Part shown: positions 7,092 through 14,004 of the stretch, piece by piece
Position numbering within the stretch: position 1 is the stretch's first letter
Layout of the letters: each line of letters starts with the position of its first letter
DNA from: a virus
Length of the DNA: 26,330 bases
Reading direction: 5' to 3' (one strand)
Virus record (IMG/VR): IMGVR_UViG_3300035698_027111
Location: 1-26,330 of that record
Program-made: the position numbers and the translations under genes
The notes under the pieces: model-generated
Database searches by the model: none
Told to the model about the DNA's origin: nothing
Seen by the model: only the letters and a program-made list of their open reading frames with translations

Positions 7092-7763
7092 ATGGAAATG
7101 AAAAGTGATGAAGAGTTTTGGCACAACACACATACATTGAAACAAGCTTTTAGGAAAATAATACACAACAGTGCTGATTTTGAAGAGTTCAATAAAGATA
7201 CTGAAAGAGATTGTAAATATATATTAAACAATTTAAACATTCAAAAAGAGGATACTGTCATGGAATTTGGTTGTGGCATAGGAAGGTTGATGGCTCCTTT
7301 GTCTAAATATTGCAAACAAATAGTTGGTGTAGATGTTAGTGCTAATATACTGGCACAAGCAGAAATATATTTAGGTAATTTCAAAGATTTGAATAGTATA
7401 ATACAATTAACTGAAATGCCAAATGCACATACTATTCCGTTAGAAGATAATACATTTGATAGAATATATAGTTTCATCGTACTGCAACACATCCCAAAAT
7501 ATTATGTTTTTGCAAATCTAGTTGAATTAGGAAGAGTGTTAAAGTCTGGTGGTAAAATATTATTACAATTTCCAGATTTGAGAAAACAGAAACAACACTT
7601 CTTAACACATGTTAGATATAGAACACAAATGACAATTTCATCTGCTAGGATGTATTATTATTTGAAAGAAGAATTAAAAGTATGGTTTTCAATGTTACAA
7701 TTTAAAGATGTAGAAATATATGAAAAGGATGGTGTTGATTTATGGGTGAAAGCAACAAAATAA
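7092..7763 (+). CDS. Class I SAM-dependent methyltransferase (223 aa)
   Basis: The N-terminal 50 residues are a helical lid (FWHNTHTLKQAF). They are followed by motif I VMEFGCGIGRL (about 56-66), the post-I acidic residue in VGVDVS, and a FDRIYSFIVLQHIP segment matching post-II/III of the Methyltransf_11/25 group. A GRVLKSGGKILLQFP motif follows, in which the LKxGG turn is diagnostic for that superfamily. The C-terminus adds helices that may bind substrate. This is the third methyltransferase domain in the operon. The 3' end overlaps the next GT2 gene by 22 nt. The methyl acceptor is unknown; by context it is likely a sugar hydroxyl or carboxyl. Confidence 0.85.
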   Translation: MEMKSDEEFWHNTHTLKQAFRKIIHNSADFEEFNKDTERDCKYILNNLNIQKEDTVMEFGCGIGRLMAPLSKYCKQIVGVDVSANILAQAEIYLGNFKDLNSIIQLTEMPNAHTIPLEDNTFDRIYSFIVLQHIPKYYVFANLVELGRVLKSGGKILLQFPDLRKQKQHFLTHVRYRTQMTISSARMYYYLKEELKVWFSMLQFKDVEIYEKDGVDLWVKATK

Positions 7764-8572
7764 ACAAAATGGAAAGAACAACAATACATATATGCACAAG
7801 AGATAGACATTCTGAATTAGCTTTATTGCTACAAAGTTTAAGAACTCAATACTATCAAGAATTTGATATCCTAATATTAGATGATGCGAGTGGAAGTCCA
7901 ATTACTAATTGTGAATTCCTTATGAAAATTATTAATAGATTGATGCTAGAAAATCATAAGGTTAAACTCATAAGAAACAATACAAGTAATGGAGTGGCAA
8001 GAGCAAGAAACATGTTAATAGACAAAGACGATTTTGACAATCCTCTTACTTGTAGATTGGATGATGATTGCATTTTAGAACAAAATTATTTAGAATTTCT
8101 TAAAGGTGTTATTGATAATAATTATGATATAGCAACTGGAGTTATTCCTAACATTGATGCTCCTGAAATAATAAGAAAAGTTGAATGTGTTGAGCCTGTC
8201 ATAAGTAGAATTGATATTAATGATAAAGGTGAACCAATTTATATAGGAGATGACTTAGGATATTGTTATGATGAACATTTACAGTTACCAACTCATCATT
8301 TCAGAACTAATGCTATGTACAAATCAAAAATAAAACTTAAATATGAAGACAAGTTATCTAAAATTGGATTCAGAGAAGAATCAATTTGGTCTTTAAGAGC
8401 TATAATGCAAGGATATAAAATAGGTTGTAGCACATTTGCCAAAGCTTATCATTTAAGGTCAAGCTCTGGGGGGTGTAGAGCTGCTAATTATGCTGAGTGT
8501 GTTCAATTAGATGAAGATACATTTAGGAAATTTATCAAGAAAAATAAAAATGAAATACTTTCAAAAATTTAA
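7742..8572 (+). CDS. Glycosyltransferase family 2 (GT-A fold, 276 aa)
   Basis: The typical GT2 layout is present. The first strand ends in ICTRDR near residue 20, ILILDDAS (D47/D48) is the nucleotide-binding aspartate site, NTSNGVARARNM matches the GxxxARN helix, and LDDDC (D107-D109) is the DxD metal/donor motif. The acceptor part contains HFRTNAMYK and GFREESIWSLRAIMQGY, in which the FREE acid pair resembles the ED(V/T)-type catalytic base region. An alternative ATG at 7769 would shorten the N-terminus by nine residues with all motifs intact. It is inverting by family. It would extend or decorate the glycan made by neighbouring enzymes. Confidence 0.87.
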   Translation: MGESNKINKMERTTIHICTRDRHSELALLLQSLRTQYYQEFDILILDDASGSPITNCEFLMKIINRLMLENHKVKLIRNNTSNGVARARNMLIDKDDFDNPLTCRLDDDCILEQNYLEFLKGVIDNNYDIATGVIPNIDAPEIIRKVECVEPVISRIDINDKGEPIYIGDDLGYCYDEHLQLPTHHFRTNAMYKSKIKLKYEDKLSKIGFREESIWSLRAIMQGYKIGCSTFAKAYHLRSSSGGCRAANYAECVQLDEDTFRKFIKKNKNEILSKI

Positions 8573-8705
8573 AAAGGTAAATACACCATTGAAAGATATG
8601 GTGAAAAGAAAATGCACTGGGTGTGGAAAGATGGCTAAGATTGCTAAGAGTAGTTTTGATTATCATTTATGTAAAGAATGTTATGGTAAAAATGGAAAAA
8701 ATTAA
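8550..8705 (+). CDS. Small zinc-finger protein in glycan operon (51 aa)
   Basis: ATG 8550 is preferred over in-frame ATG 8511, which lies deeper in the GT2 gene. The 51-aa product is lysine-rich and carries CTGC and, about 18 residues later, LCKEC: two CxxC knuckles forming a treble-clef or ribbon-like zinc site. It overlaps the GT2 gene by 23 nt and the following GT4 gene by 14 nt. It resembles the miniature cysteine-motif proteins at 4-665 in size and style but not in clear sequence. Function unknown; the basic charge allows nucleic-acid binding. Confidence 0.55.
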   Translation: MKYFQKFKKVNTPLKDMVKRKCTGCGKMAKIAKSSFDYHLCKECYGKNGKN

Positions 8706-9786
8706 TATAATGGGAAATTTTTTTGGTACAAGTGGTTACAATATACATACAAAATGTTTGGCTAATGCCTTATATACACAGACAAGTGAAGTAAGAATAG
8801 ATTCAACCAAACATCCCAATTGGGAATTCAATACTACTGATGCTGAATTCAATATGCTAACTAAAGATTTTGATATAGAAGCAACAACCATAATGATATC
8901 AACTCCACCTTTTTGGAGATTTGGACTTATGCAAAACCCTAAGAAGTTTGCTGGCTGGGTTATTTGGGAAGGAGATAAGATACCTGAATACTGGATTGAA
9001 TATTTGATAGATAAAAAAGTTGATTATATATTTGTACCAAGCAACCATGTTGAAAATGCTATTAAAAATACATGTGATTCTTTGACTTGGAATAAATTAA
9101 TTGAACCAAAACTTCATATAATTCCACATGGTGTAGATATCAATAAATATAAATCATTCCCTAGATGTGACTGTGAAAAATTTACTTTTGTTTGCAATAA
9201 AGGATGGAGAGGAGATGGAGAAGATAGAGGTGGAATACAATATTTATTGAAAGCTTTTAATGAAGAATTCACAAAAGAAGAAGAGGTGCAATTGATAGTC
9301 AAATTAAATCCTGCTTACATGCCACAAAATTTAGAGGTGGCTATGAAGAATTTAAACATTGAAAACAAAGGTAACATAAGAATAATAACTGATAACATGA
9401 CTGTCAAACAACTCTGTGATTTCTATAACATGGGTGATGTATTTGTAAGTACCACTAGAGGTGAAGCTTTCAACATTCCAGGTCTTGAAGCAATGGCTTG
9501 TGGTTTACCTAACATACAGACTCAATTTGGTGGACAAATGCAATACATGACAACAGATAATAGTTTATATATTCCAGGTTTTGATTTGGTAGAGGTTAAA
9601 CATGACATACAATATGAAGGAATTAAATGGTTACAGCCTAACATTAATAAGATAAGAAAAATATTGAGACATGCATTTAAAGAACAAGACATGATGAAAG
9701 AAAAAGGAGAACAAGCTGAAAAAGATGCACAGAAGTTTACTTGGAATAATAGTGCAAAAAAAATAATAAAAATAATAAAAAATTAA
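8692..9786 (+). CDS. Glycosyltransferase family 4 (GT-B fold, 364 aa)
   Basis: The start at 8692 (MEKINIMGNF) removes an N-terminal stretch that is only the zinc-finger gene read in another frame. The acceptor domain opens with a Gly loop (GTSGYNIHT), and the linker carries IIPHGVDI, a hallmark of GT4 (HxGVD). The donor domain has a KGWRGDGEDRGG strand/loop and the E-x7-E motif E258/E266 in RGEAFNIPGLE followed by AMACG. It is the second GT4 of the cassette and differs strongly from the one at 2012, so the two probably make different linkages. It is the last gene of the plus-strand operon; its stop overlaps the stop of the convergent gene. Confidence 0.87.
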   Translation: MEKINIMGNFFGTSGYNIHTKCLANALYTQTSEVRIDSTKHPNWEFNTTDAEFNMLTKDFDIEATTIMISTPPFWRFGLMQNPKKFAGWVIWEGDKIPEYWIEYLIDKKVDYIFVPSNHVENAIKNTCDSLTWNKLIEPKLHIIPHGVDINKYKSFPRCDCEKFTFVCNKGWRGDGEDRGGIQYLLKAFNEEFTKEEEVQLIVKLNPAYMPQNLEVAMKNLNIENKGNIRIITDNMTVKQLCDFYNMGDVFVSTTRGEAFNIPGLEAMACGLPNIQTQFGGQMQYMTTDNSLYIPGFDLVEVKHDIQYEGIKWLQPNINKIRKILRHAFKEQDMMKEKGEQAEKDAQKFTWNNSAKKIIKIIKN

Positions 9787-9790
9787 AATT
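9756..9790 (-). terminator. T-rich terminator of the virion/lysis operon
   Basis: Read on the minus strand, the 35 bases after the stop of the last structural-block gene are almost all T with scattered A (runs of 8, 5 and 6 T). Archaeal RNA polymerase terminates on such oligo-T tracts without a hairpin. The tract is the poly-Lys/Ile 3' end of the convergent GT4 gene, so its composition could also reflect coding. Confidence 0.35.
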
Positions 9791-10118
9791 TAACTTTAGT
9801 TTGACAATCTAAAAAGTAAGCTGCAACTGATGGATTATAAAATTTGAATACATCTTTTGCACAATACATTTGTTTCTTGGCTCGTTCTACACTCTTATTA
9901 TTTATTGTTGTCTTGATTTCTTCAATGCCAAGTTTTGGTGTTTTATATATTTTCAAAATATCTAATTCACCTTCGACAACAGGAGCAACAGAATGGTCAA
10001 AATATTGGATGTTGTAAGCCACTGCAAGTATATGATATTTCTCTTCTTTCCAAATTTGTTTTATTCTATCTTGAATTCCTTTGTTATGTATTCCTCTTGC
10101 TTTGTCACATCTAACCAT
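9783..10118 (-). CDS. Miniature PD-(D/E)XK nuclease-like protein (111 aa)
   Basis: The 111-aa product shows the order expected of the PD-(D/E)XK core. An N-terminal helix with acidic residues (IKQIWKEE) comes first, then a beta-hairpin with GELDIL (D53), a strand with GIEEIKT (E67-x-K69), and a helix with a polar Gln (KKQMYCAKD, Q83), as in RecB/Cas4-type nucleases. The length is close to the minimum for this fold, with no added domains. AAGGT precedes ATG 10118. It is the last gene of the virion/lysis block, so it may act late in DNA processing or host DNA degradation. Assignment is by motif pattern only. Confidence 0.5.
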   Translation of the reverse strand: MVRCDKARGIHNKGIQDRIKQIWKEEKYHILAVAYNIQYFDHSVAPVVEGELDILKIYKTPKLGIEEIKTTINNKSVERAKKQMYCAKDVFKFYNPSVAAYFLDCQTKVKF

Positions 10119-10304
10119 TTACCTTAATTCCCATGTCATAGCTTGTTTGGTAACTGCTCTTAAAATAATGTTGAATACTCCTGCAGCTGTCATTGCAATC
10201 CCAGCTGTAAGTTGGTCACTAACAACTGACATTATCCCAATCAATATTGCTAGAACATTCATCCAAAATACTTTACTGTGATAAAACTTTTTTACTTCTA
10301 CCAT
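10119..10304 (-). CDS. Holin-like small membrane protein (61 aa)
   Basis: Start 10304 is chosen for its GAGGTG site (10311-10316) six bases upstream; longer in-frame starts lack one. The 61-aa product has a short basic N-terminus (KKFYHSKVFW), then two hydrophobic segments (MNVLAILIGIMSVV and ATAAGVFNIILRA-like region) separated by a short polar turn, and a basic/polar tail. This small two-span layout with an N-terminal charged stretch and a central NIILR motif is common among phage holin-like proteins. With the TM/coiled-coil protein and the peptidase-like protein upstream it forms a plausible lysis cassette. Confidence 0.55.
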   Translation of the reverse strand: MVEVKKFYHSKVFWMNVLAILIGIMSVVSDQLTAGIAMTAAGVFNIILRAVTKQAMTWELR

Positions 10305-10327
10305 GTTATACACCTCACTCATTATTT

Positions 10328-10645
10328 TCATTTTGTTTTCAATAATTCTTTTACATCTGATTTGATTATATTCAAATCTTGATTTATTGTGTCTAATCTT
10401 TCATTCAGAATAGCTGAATTTCTTTCATTATCTGAAATTTGATTATTCATTTCTTTTATTATTTCCTGCTGATGGGGTATCCCTTCATCTAAAATCTTTT
10501 CCATGTTTTCTACTCTATTAGTAAGCTGAGCATATCCAAATACAAATGAACTTAATAATACAAGTAATGTTATCACTAAACTCATAATTGCAAAAGGTTT
10601 ACTAATAAGATATCCACCATTCCCATCTGAACTAAAATGCTTCAT
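10328..10645 (-). CDS. Single-TM coiled-coil protein, lysis-cassette type (105 aa)
   Basis: The protein has a short cytosolic N-terminus, one membrane segment at about residues 18-42 (IMSLVITLLVLLSSFVFGYA), and then a long heptad-patterned region (NRVENMEKILDEG, NNQISDNERN, LDTINQDLNIIKSDVKELL) ending in LLKTK. This is the reverse of XhlA-type holin partners, in which the coiled coil precedes the membrane helix, but it suits a membrane-anchored coiled coil such as a spanin- or pinholin-associated factor. GAGGTG lies before ATG 10645. Function is inferred from its neighbours. A structural or pore-associated role is equally possible. Confidence 0.5.
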   Translation of the reverse strand: MKHFSSDGNGGYLISKPFAIMSLVITLLVLLSSFVFGYAQLTNRVENMEKILDEGIPHQQEIIKEMNNQISDNERNSAILNERLDTINQDLNIIKSDVKELLKTK

Positions 10646-10648
10646 GTC

Positions 10649-11086
10649 TTACACCTCTATGTAATATGGTATCATACCATTATCTTCTAATCTAAATATC
10701 AAATTGTTTTGTGGCTCAACTGCTTTCAATTGACCAAAGATATTAACAAAGCAATTTAAAGCATGTTTACTACCATCACTCCTAATAACATGCACTCTGC
10801 CAAATGAATGTCTGCCATTGAACAAACTAACGAGTCCAATTAAAACACGTGAATAATCTTCACAATCAAATACTTCTTTTTTATATTTAATGAATCTGAA
10901 TATGTTAAGCTTAAGAAATTTTTCTAATTCTCCTTGCTCTATTAACCATTTCTTATTGTCTGTTATTTCTACATAAGCATTTTTATATTTTCTTCTTAAT
11001 GTATTTTTCATTGTGCTGTTACTCATGTAAGTATCTTCTGTGAAATAATAATTTCTGAATATCCATCTAAATATTTTTATTAACAT
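10649..11086 (-). CDS. Transglutaminase/papain-like cysteine peptidase candidate (145 aa)
   Basis: ATG 11086 has GGAGGAG directly upstream, better than in-frame ATG 11098. The key feature is FDCEDYS (C75, E76, D77) at the start of a helix, then SDGSKHALNCFV (H108, with the small-residue pattern of a catalytic His strand) and AVEPQNN (E124). A DCED helix, an H-A strand and an acidic residue in the next strand is the usual order in transglutaminase-like cysteine peptidases of phages. The N-terminus is aromatic and basic. It is first in a cassette with two small membrane proteins, so it may cleave the host cell wall or a surface protein at exit. This is not a classical lysozyme. Confidence 0.45.
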   Translation of the reverse strand: MLIKIFRWIFRNYYFTEDTYMSNSTMKNTLRRKYKNAYVEITDNKKWLIEQGELEKFLKLNIFRFIKYKKEVFDCEDYSRVLIGLVSLFNGRHSFGRVHVIRSDGSKHALNCFVNIFGQLKAVEPQNNLIFRLEDNGMIPYYIEV

Positions 11087-11098
11087 TTTCTCCTCCAT

Positions 11099-11887
11099 CT
11101 ATATTGTATCAAAATCACTATGTCTAACATCATCAAAATAAAAATAAACATGACCACCACCATCTGCTTCATATTGTGTAACAAATCTTATTTGAGGACC
11201 ATTACTTAATGTTTCATCTGTTAATTCTTTTATGCCATTAACATACACATCATAGACATCACCACCTTTAGCAACAACAAACAAAGCTATACTACCAGTA
11301 TATGTATCTTCACTTCCAGTAGATATTGATTTTACAGAAGTATAACCATCAGTATCATTACCAATATATATAGTAATAGAAAAAACTTCAGAAGAAACAT
11401 CATTCATATCAAAATATCCTCTACACCAACTATTTCTATTTTTAGGCAATGTCTTAGAAGTTACTGTAACAACTTGATTATAGTCATCACCACCACCATA
11501 ATTCTTAGATGGGGAAATCATTTTAAGTTCATTTGTAGTGCCACCAGCAAGTTGTGTATTACTTACTAATGCTGTACCAGCAGGACCTCCTTGTCCTTCA
11601 TCTGTAGAGGTAACATCCCATAAAGTTGAATTAGGTACATCTCCTCCTGATTGACCATCAAAATTATCATAGACTGTATAGTAACTTGGATTGGTAAAAA
11701 ATAATTGATTTCCTCCCACTCCTAACCATTGTGTACCATTGTGATAATACATCTTACTACTACCAGGATTATAATACATCAAACCAGTAGCTGGAGTTGG
11801 TACTGCTCCACTTTCAAATGTCATTGTAGTTGGTTTAAAATTATTTAAACTTCCTGCTGGGTATATTGAACCATTATAATATGTCAT
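11099..11887 (-). CDS. Tail-tip/receptor-binding protein with lectin-like beta domain (262 aa)
   Basis: The N-terminal 60 residues carry a short motif (GLMYYNPGSSKMYYHNGTQW) also found in the adjacent 60-aa protein. From about residue 70 the sequence is Gly/Ser/Thr/Asn-rich and beta-stranded, with NFDGQSGG, TLWDVTST, RGYFDMNDVSSE, IYIGNDTDG, VNGIKEL and HVYFYFDDVRHSDF. The strand order and the closing FYFDDV resemble concanavalin A-like lectin/glucanase sandwiches in phage receptor-binding proteins. It is the last of the tail-tip genes before the lysis cassette. Likely role: host-surface glycan binding; enzymatic activity is not evident. Confidence 0.5.
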   Translation of the reverse strand: MTYYNGSIYPAGSLNNFKPTTMTFESGAVPTPATGLMYYNPGSSKMYYHNGTQWLGVGGNQLFFTNPSYYTVYDNFDGQSGGDVPNSTLWDVTSTDEGQGGPAGTALVSNTQLAGGTTNELKMISPSKNYGGGDDYNQVVTVTSKTLPKNRNSWCRGYFDMNDVSSEVFSITIYIGNDTDGYTSVKSISTGSEDTYTGSIALFVVAKGGDVYDVYVNGIKELTDETLSNGPQIRFVTQYEADGGGHVYFYFDDVRHSDFDTI

Positions 11888-11893
11888 TTTCTT

Positions 11894-12076
11894 TCACCAT
11901 AAATTTATCCATTCTGTTCCATTGTAATATTTATAGCAACTAGCACCTGAATCATAATAATGCAAAGCTTCTACACTTCCTGGTGCTGCTATCTCATCAC
12001 ATTTAAGGCTATTGTAAGTTCCATCATTCAACCATTCTGCCATAGGTCTTGAACCATTGTCCCAACTTACTGTCAT
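11894..12076 (-). CDS. Small tail-tip protein with YYNGT motif (60 aa)
   Basis: Start 12076 (MTVSWDNGSR) has a GAGG site upstream, inside the end of the previous gene. The 60-aa product is almost wholly one module: WDNGSRPMAEWLNDGTYN, then ALHYYDSGASCYKYYNGTEW. The latter matches a segment at the N-terminus of the next gene's product, where tyrosine pairs and NGT/QW recur. Such hYY-x-NG-x-W modules occur in fibre-attachment and collar-like proteins. It probably forms a small trimeric or clamp-like tail-tip piece. The gap to the next gene is 6 bases. Confidence 0.5.
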   Translation of the reverse strand: MTVSWDNGSRPMAEWLNDGTYNSLKCDEIAAPGSVEALHYYDSGASCYKYYNGTEWINLW

Positions 12077-12077
12077 A

Positions 12078-12437
12078 TTAAAAAACCTCAAATATTATTT
12101 CAACTTCTAATTCAATTGTACCATCAAATTCAACTGATGGGAAAGCTTCTCTATCCCAAACTGTTCCACCAGACACTTCACTTGATACTGCAACTTCTCT
12201 TAATAATAATCCACTCATATCAATTGAGCTAAATGCTGCTGAATATGCTATTTTTTTTGCAGTTGATATATCAAATCCAGTAGCAGCAATTTCTTTCCTA
12301 TCAGTTTCAGCAACTAATCCTGTTTGCCCAACTGCAAAAGTTCCACTTCCACTTCCTATTGCAAGATATCCAGGTCTAGTTCCACTTGGACCCATTAATA
12401 ATGCATTCCCTGATTTACCTGAATCTGTGACACCCAT
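12078..12437 (-). CDS. Tail-tip/fibre-associated protein (119 aa)
   Basis: Start 12437 follows a GGAGGAG site and lies one base after the hub gene's stop. The first half is Gly/Ser-rich (GPSGTRPGYLAIGSGSGTF), followed by AVGQTGLVAETDRKEI and a second half with strands (IAYSAAFSS, LLLREVAVSS, TIELEVEIIFEVF) and a VWDREAFPSVEFDG turn. This matches the general pattern of short phage tail-fibre and upper-baseplate proteins in which a GxTxL..ETxR segment precedes a beta domain. Position between the hub and small tip proteins supports a tail-end location. No enzymatic motif is present. Confidence 0.55.
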   Translation of the reverse strand: MGVTDSGKSGNALLMGPSGTRPGYLAIGSGSGTFAVGQTGLVAETDRKEIAATGFDISTAKKIAYSAAFSSIDMSGLLLREVAVSSEVSGGTVWDREAFPSVEFDGTIELEVEIIFEVF

Positions 12438-12438
12438 A

Positions 12439-14004
12439 TTATTCTCCTCCTGAACGAACAACCACTGCTCCACTTTTATTATTTCCAACAAGTGGTTGTA
12501 ATGAACCAGCTCCAACTGAGCCTATTATGCCATTGATAGGATGACCTATCACCCATGAATTATTTATCTCAACTGTTTTGATTTTCCAATTTGAAACTTT
12601 CAGACCCATGCTACCAGTTGAACTTTGTAATCTTGTAAATATATCTGTATTCAATAATTCATTAGATTGTAATCTTCTTAAGTCAAGCAATATTTGTTTG
12701 ATAGTATCTGTTACATCTGGTATCTTCTCTGAAACTTTAACATCTAATACTTCATAAGCAAGATTTTTTCTTTTAGTGAAATTGTAAGTTGCTTCTAATA
12801 TTTTATATATTTTTGAAGAAACATTTTGATTTGGGAAATTACAAACAGCAGTATTTCCTGGTGTGACATCACTAATATTTCTAATCCTAGATAATATCCC
12901 AAGAACTTTAGCATCTTTATTCTGTGACAAAAATTTCCTTGCTTTTGTTTTAGCAAACAATGGGTCTTTAATACTTTTGTCCATAATAACTTTACTTCTT
13001 ATTCCATATGCTTCTTGACTATCTATGTCCTCTGCAAATTTAATAATAGGAGTATCTCTATCATATGCAGCAAATATATCATCTCCACTTGTTGGAAGAT
13101 TATCACCTGCATCAGTACCAGATGTGAAAATAATATTGGCAGAATCAAAATTAACTAAATATTGTATGCCAGAAGGTGGTGCACTTTCTACAAGCTCAAA
13201 AATACCACCTTGCTGAATTGAACCATTGACTGTAATTTCAGTATTGTGAGGTTGAAAATCTAATGTAAATTCACTACCAGCACCATCTGCTACAAAATCA
13301 TTTTCCCATTTAGTCAAAACCCTATCTCCATAAACCCAAATTCTATTTGAAACATTCCTATCTGATTCTTTAAAGATTGCTGTTTTAGTATTTGAATTGT
13401 CAAAAATAATGCCACTACTGATAGAATCTTTTGTTTCAAAATGCAAATCTTTATCAACATCAATATAGAATATAAAACCAGCAAGCTCTGCTAATTCTTG
13501 CATAACATCAAACAAAGTTCTTTGATTGATTCTAAATGAAGTAAGTGTAACCCCTGTTGGATTAACATTTGTTATTGTTATTTCTGGAAGATAATTAACC
13601 ATAAGATTTTCAACTATTACAGAAATTTCATCATCATTATAAACAGTTGGTGGAATTGTTATGTCTTGCATTCTAGCTGTATAATCTCTTCCTTCAATAA
13701 CTATAACTGAATTTCCTCTGCTGTCTTCTCTAGTTCTTATCTCTTCAATTATACCTAAAAATATTTTATTCTCCCAACTATCATCTTCTAAATCTATATA
13801 AGGATTAGAAATAGAAGTTGAATGTACTTCAATCTCACCATTGATGCTAAGACTATCTAAATTAATTCCACAATTATTATTAATGGTAGCATTGAATCTA
13901 CTAGAAGTATTGTTTTCACCAATGGCTGCTTTGACTTGAGCATTATCAATATCTGTAATAGTAACATCATCTAATTTTATTACACAATAATTAGCATCAC
14001 CCAT
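12439..14004 (-). CDS. Tail hub/baseplate protein, Tal/gp27-like (521 aa)
   Basis: This large beta-rich protein follows the tape measure gene directly, overlapping by one base (TAATG). The N-terminal 250 residues read as two hub-like barrels (YCVIKLDDVTITDIDN, LSINGEIEVH, IFLGIIEEIRTRED, VIVIEGRDYTARM), then a helical linker (RTLFDVMQELAELAGFIFYID). The segment VIEGRDYTARM followed by a helix and FYIDVDKDLHF is typical of hub proteins related to T4 gp27 and siphovirus Tal. The C-terminal part after residue 400 is Asn/Ser-rich with helical and fibre-like segments. It should close the tail tube and carry the tip proteins encoded downstream. Confidence 0.65.
   Translation of the reverse strand: MGDANYCVIKLDDVTITDIDNAQVKAAIGENNTSSRFNATINNNCGINLDSLSINGEIEVHSTSISNPYIDLEDDSWENKIFLGIIEEIRTREDSRGNSVIVIEGRDYTARMQDITIPPTVYNDDEISVIVENLMVNYLPEITITNVNPTGVTLTSFRINQRTLFDVMQELAELAGFIFYIDVDKDLHFETKDSISSGIIFDNSNTKTAIFKESDRNVSNRIWVYGDRVLTKWENDFVADGAGSEFTLDFQPHNTEITVNGSIQQGGIFELVESAPPSGIQYLVNFDSANIIFTSGTDAGDNLPTSGDDIFAAYDRDTPIIKFAEDIDSQEAYGIRSKVIMDKSIKDPLFAKTKARKFLSQNKDAKVLGILSRIRNISDVTPGNTAVCNFPNQNVSSKIYKILEATYNFTKRKNLAYEVLDVKVSEKIPDVTDTIKQILLDLRRLQSNELLNTDIFTRLQSSTGSMGLKVSNWKIKTVEINNSWVIGHPINGIIGSVGAGSLQPLVGNNKSGAVVVRSGGE

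Noticed and set aside
6949-7092. Non-coding spacer between two methyltransferase genes
   Set aside because: The stretch encodes a coherent helix plus transmembrane protein once the A_AAA_AAC shift is considered, so it is reported as a gene.
1809-9786. Host chromosomal island rather than viral DNA
   Set aside because: Base composition, tight gene overlap and direct convergence with the virion block are continuous, with no tRNA, integrase or repeat at either border. It could still have been acquired from a host in the past.
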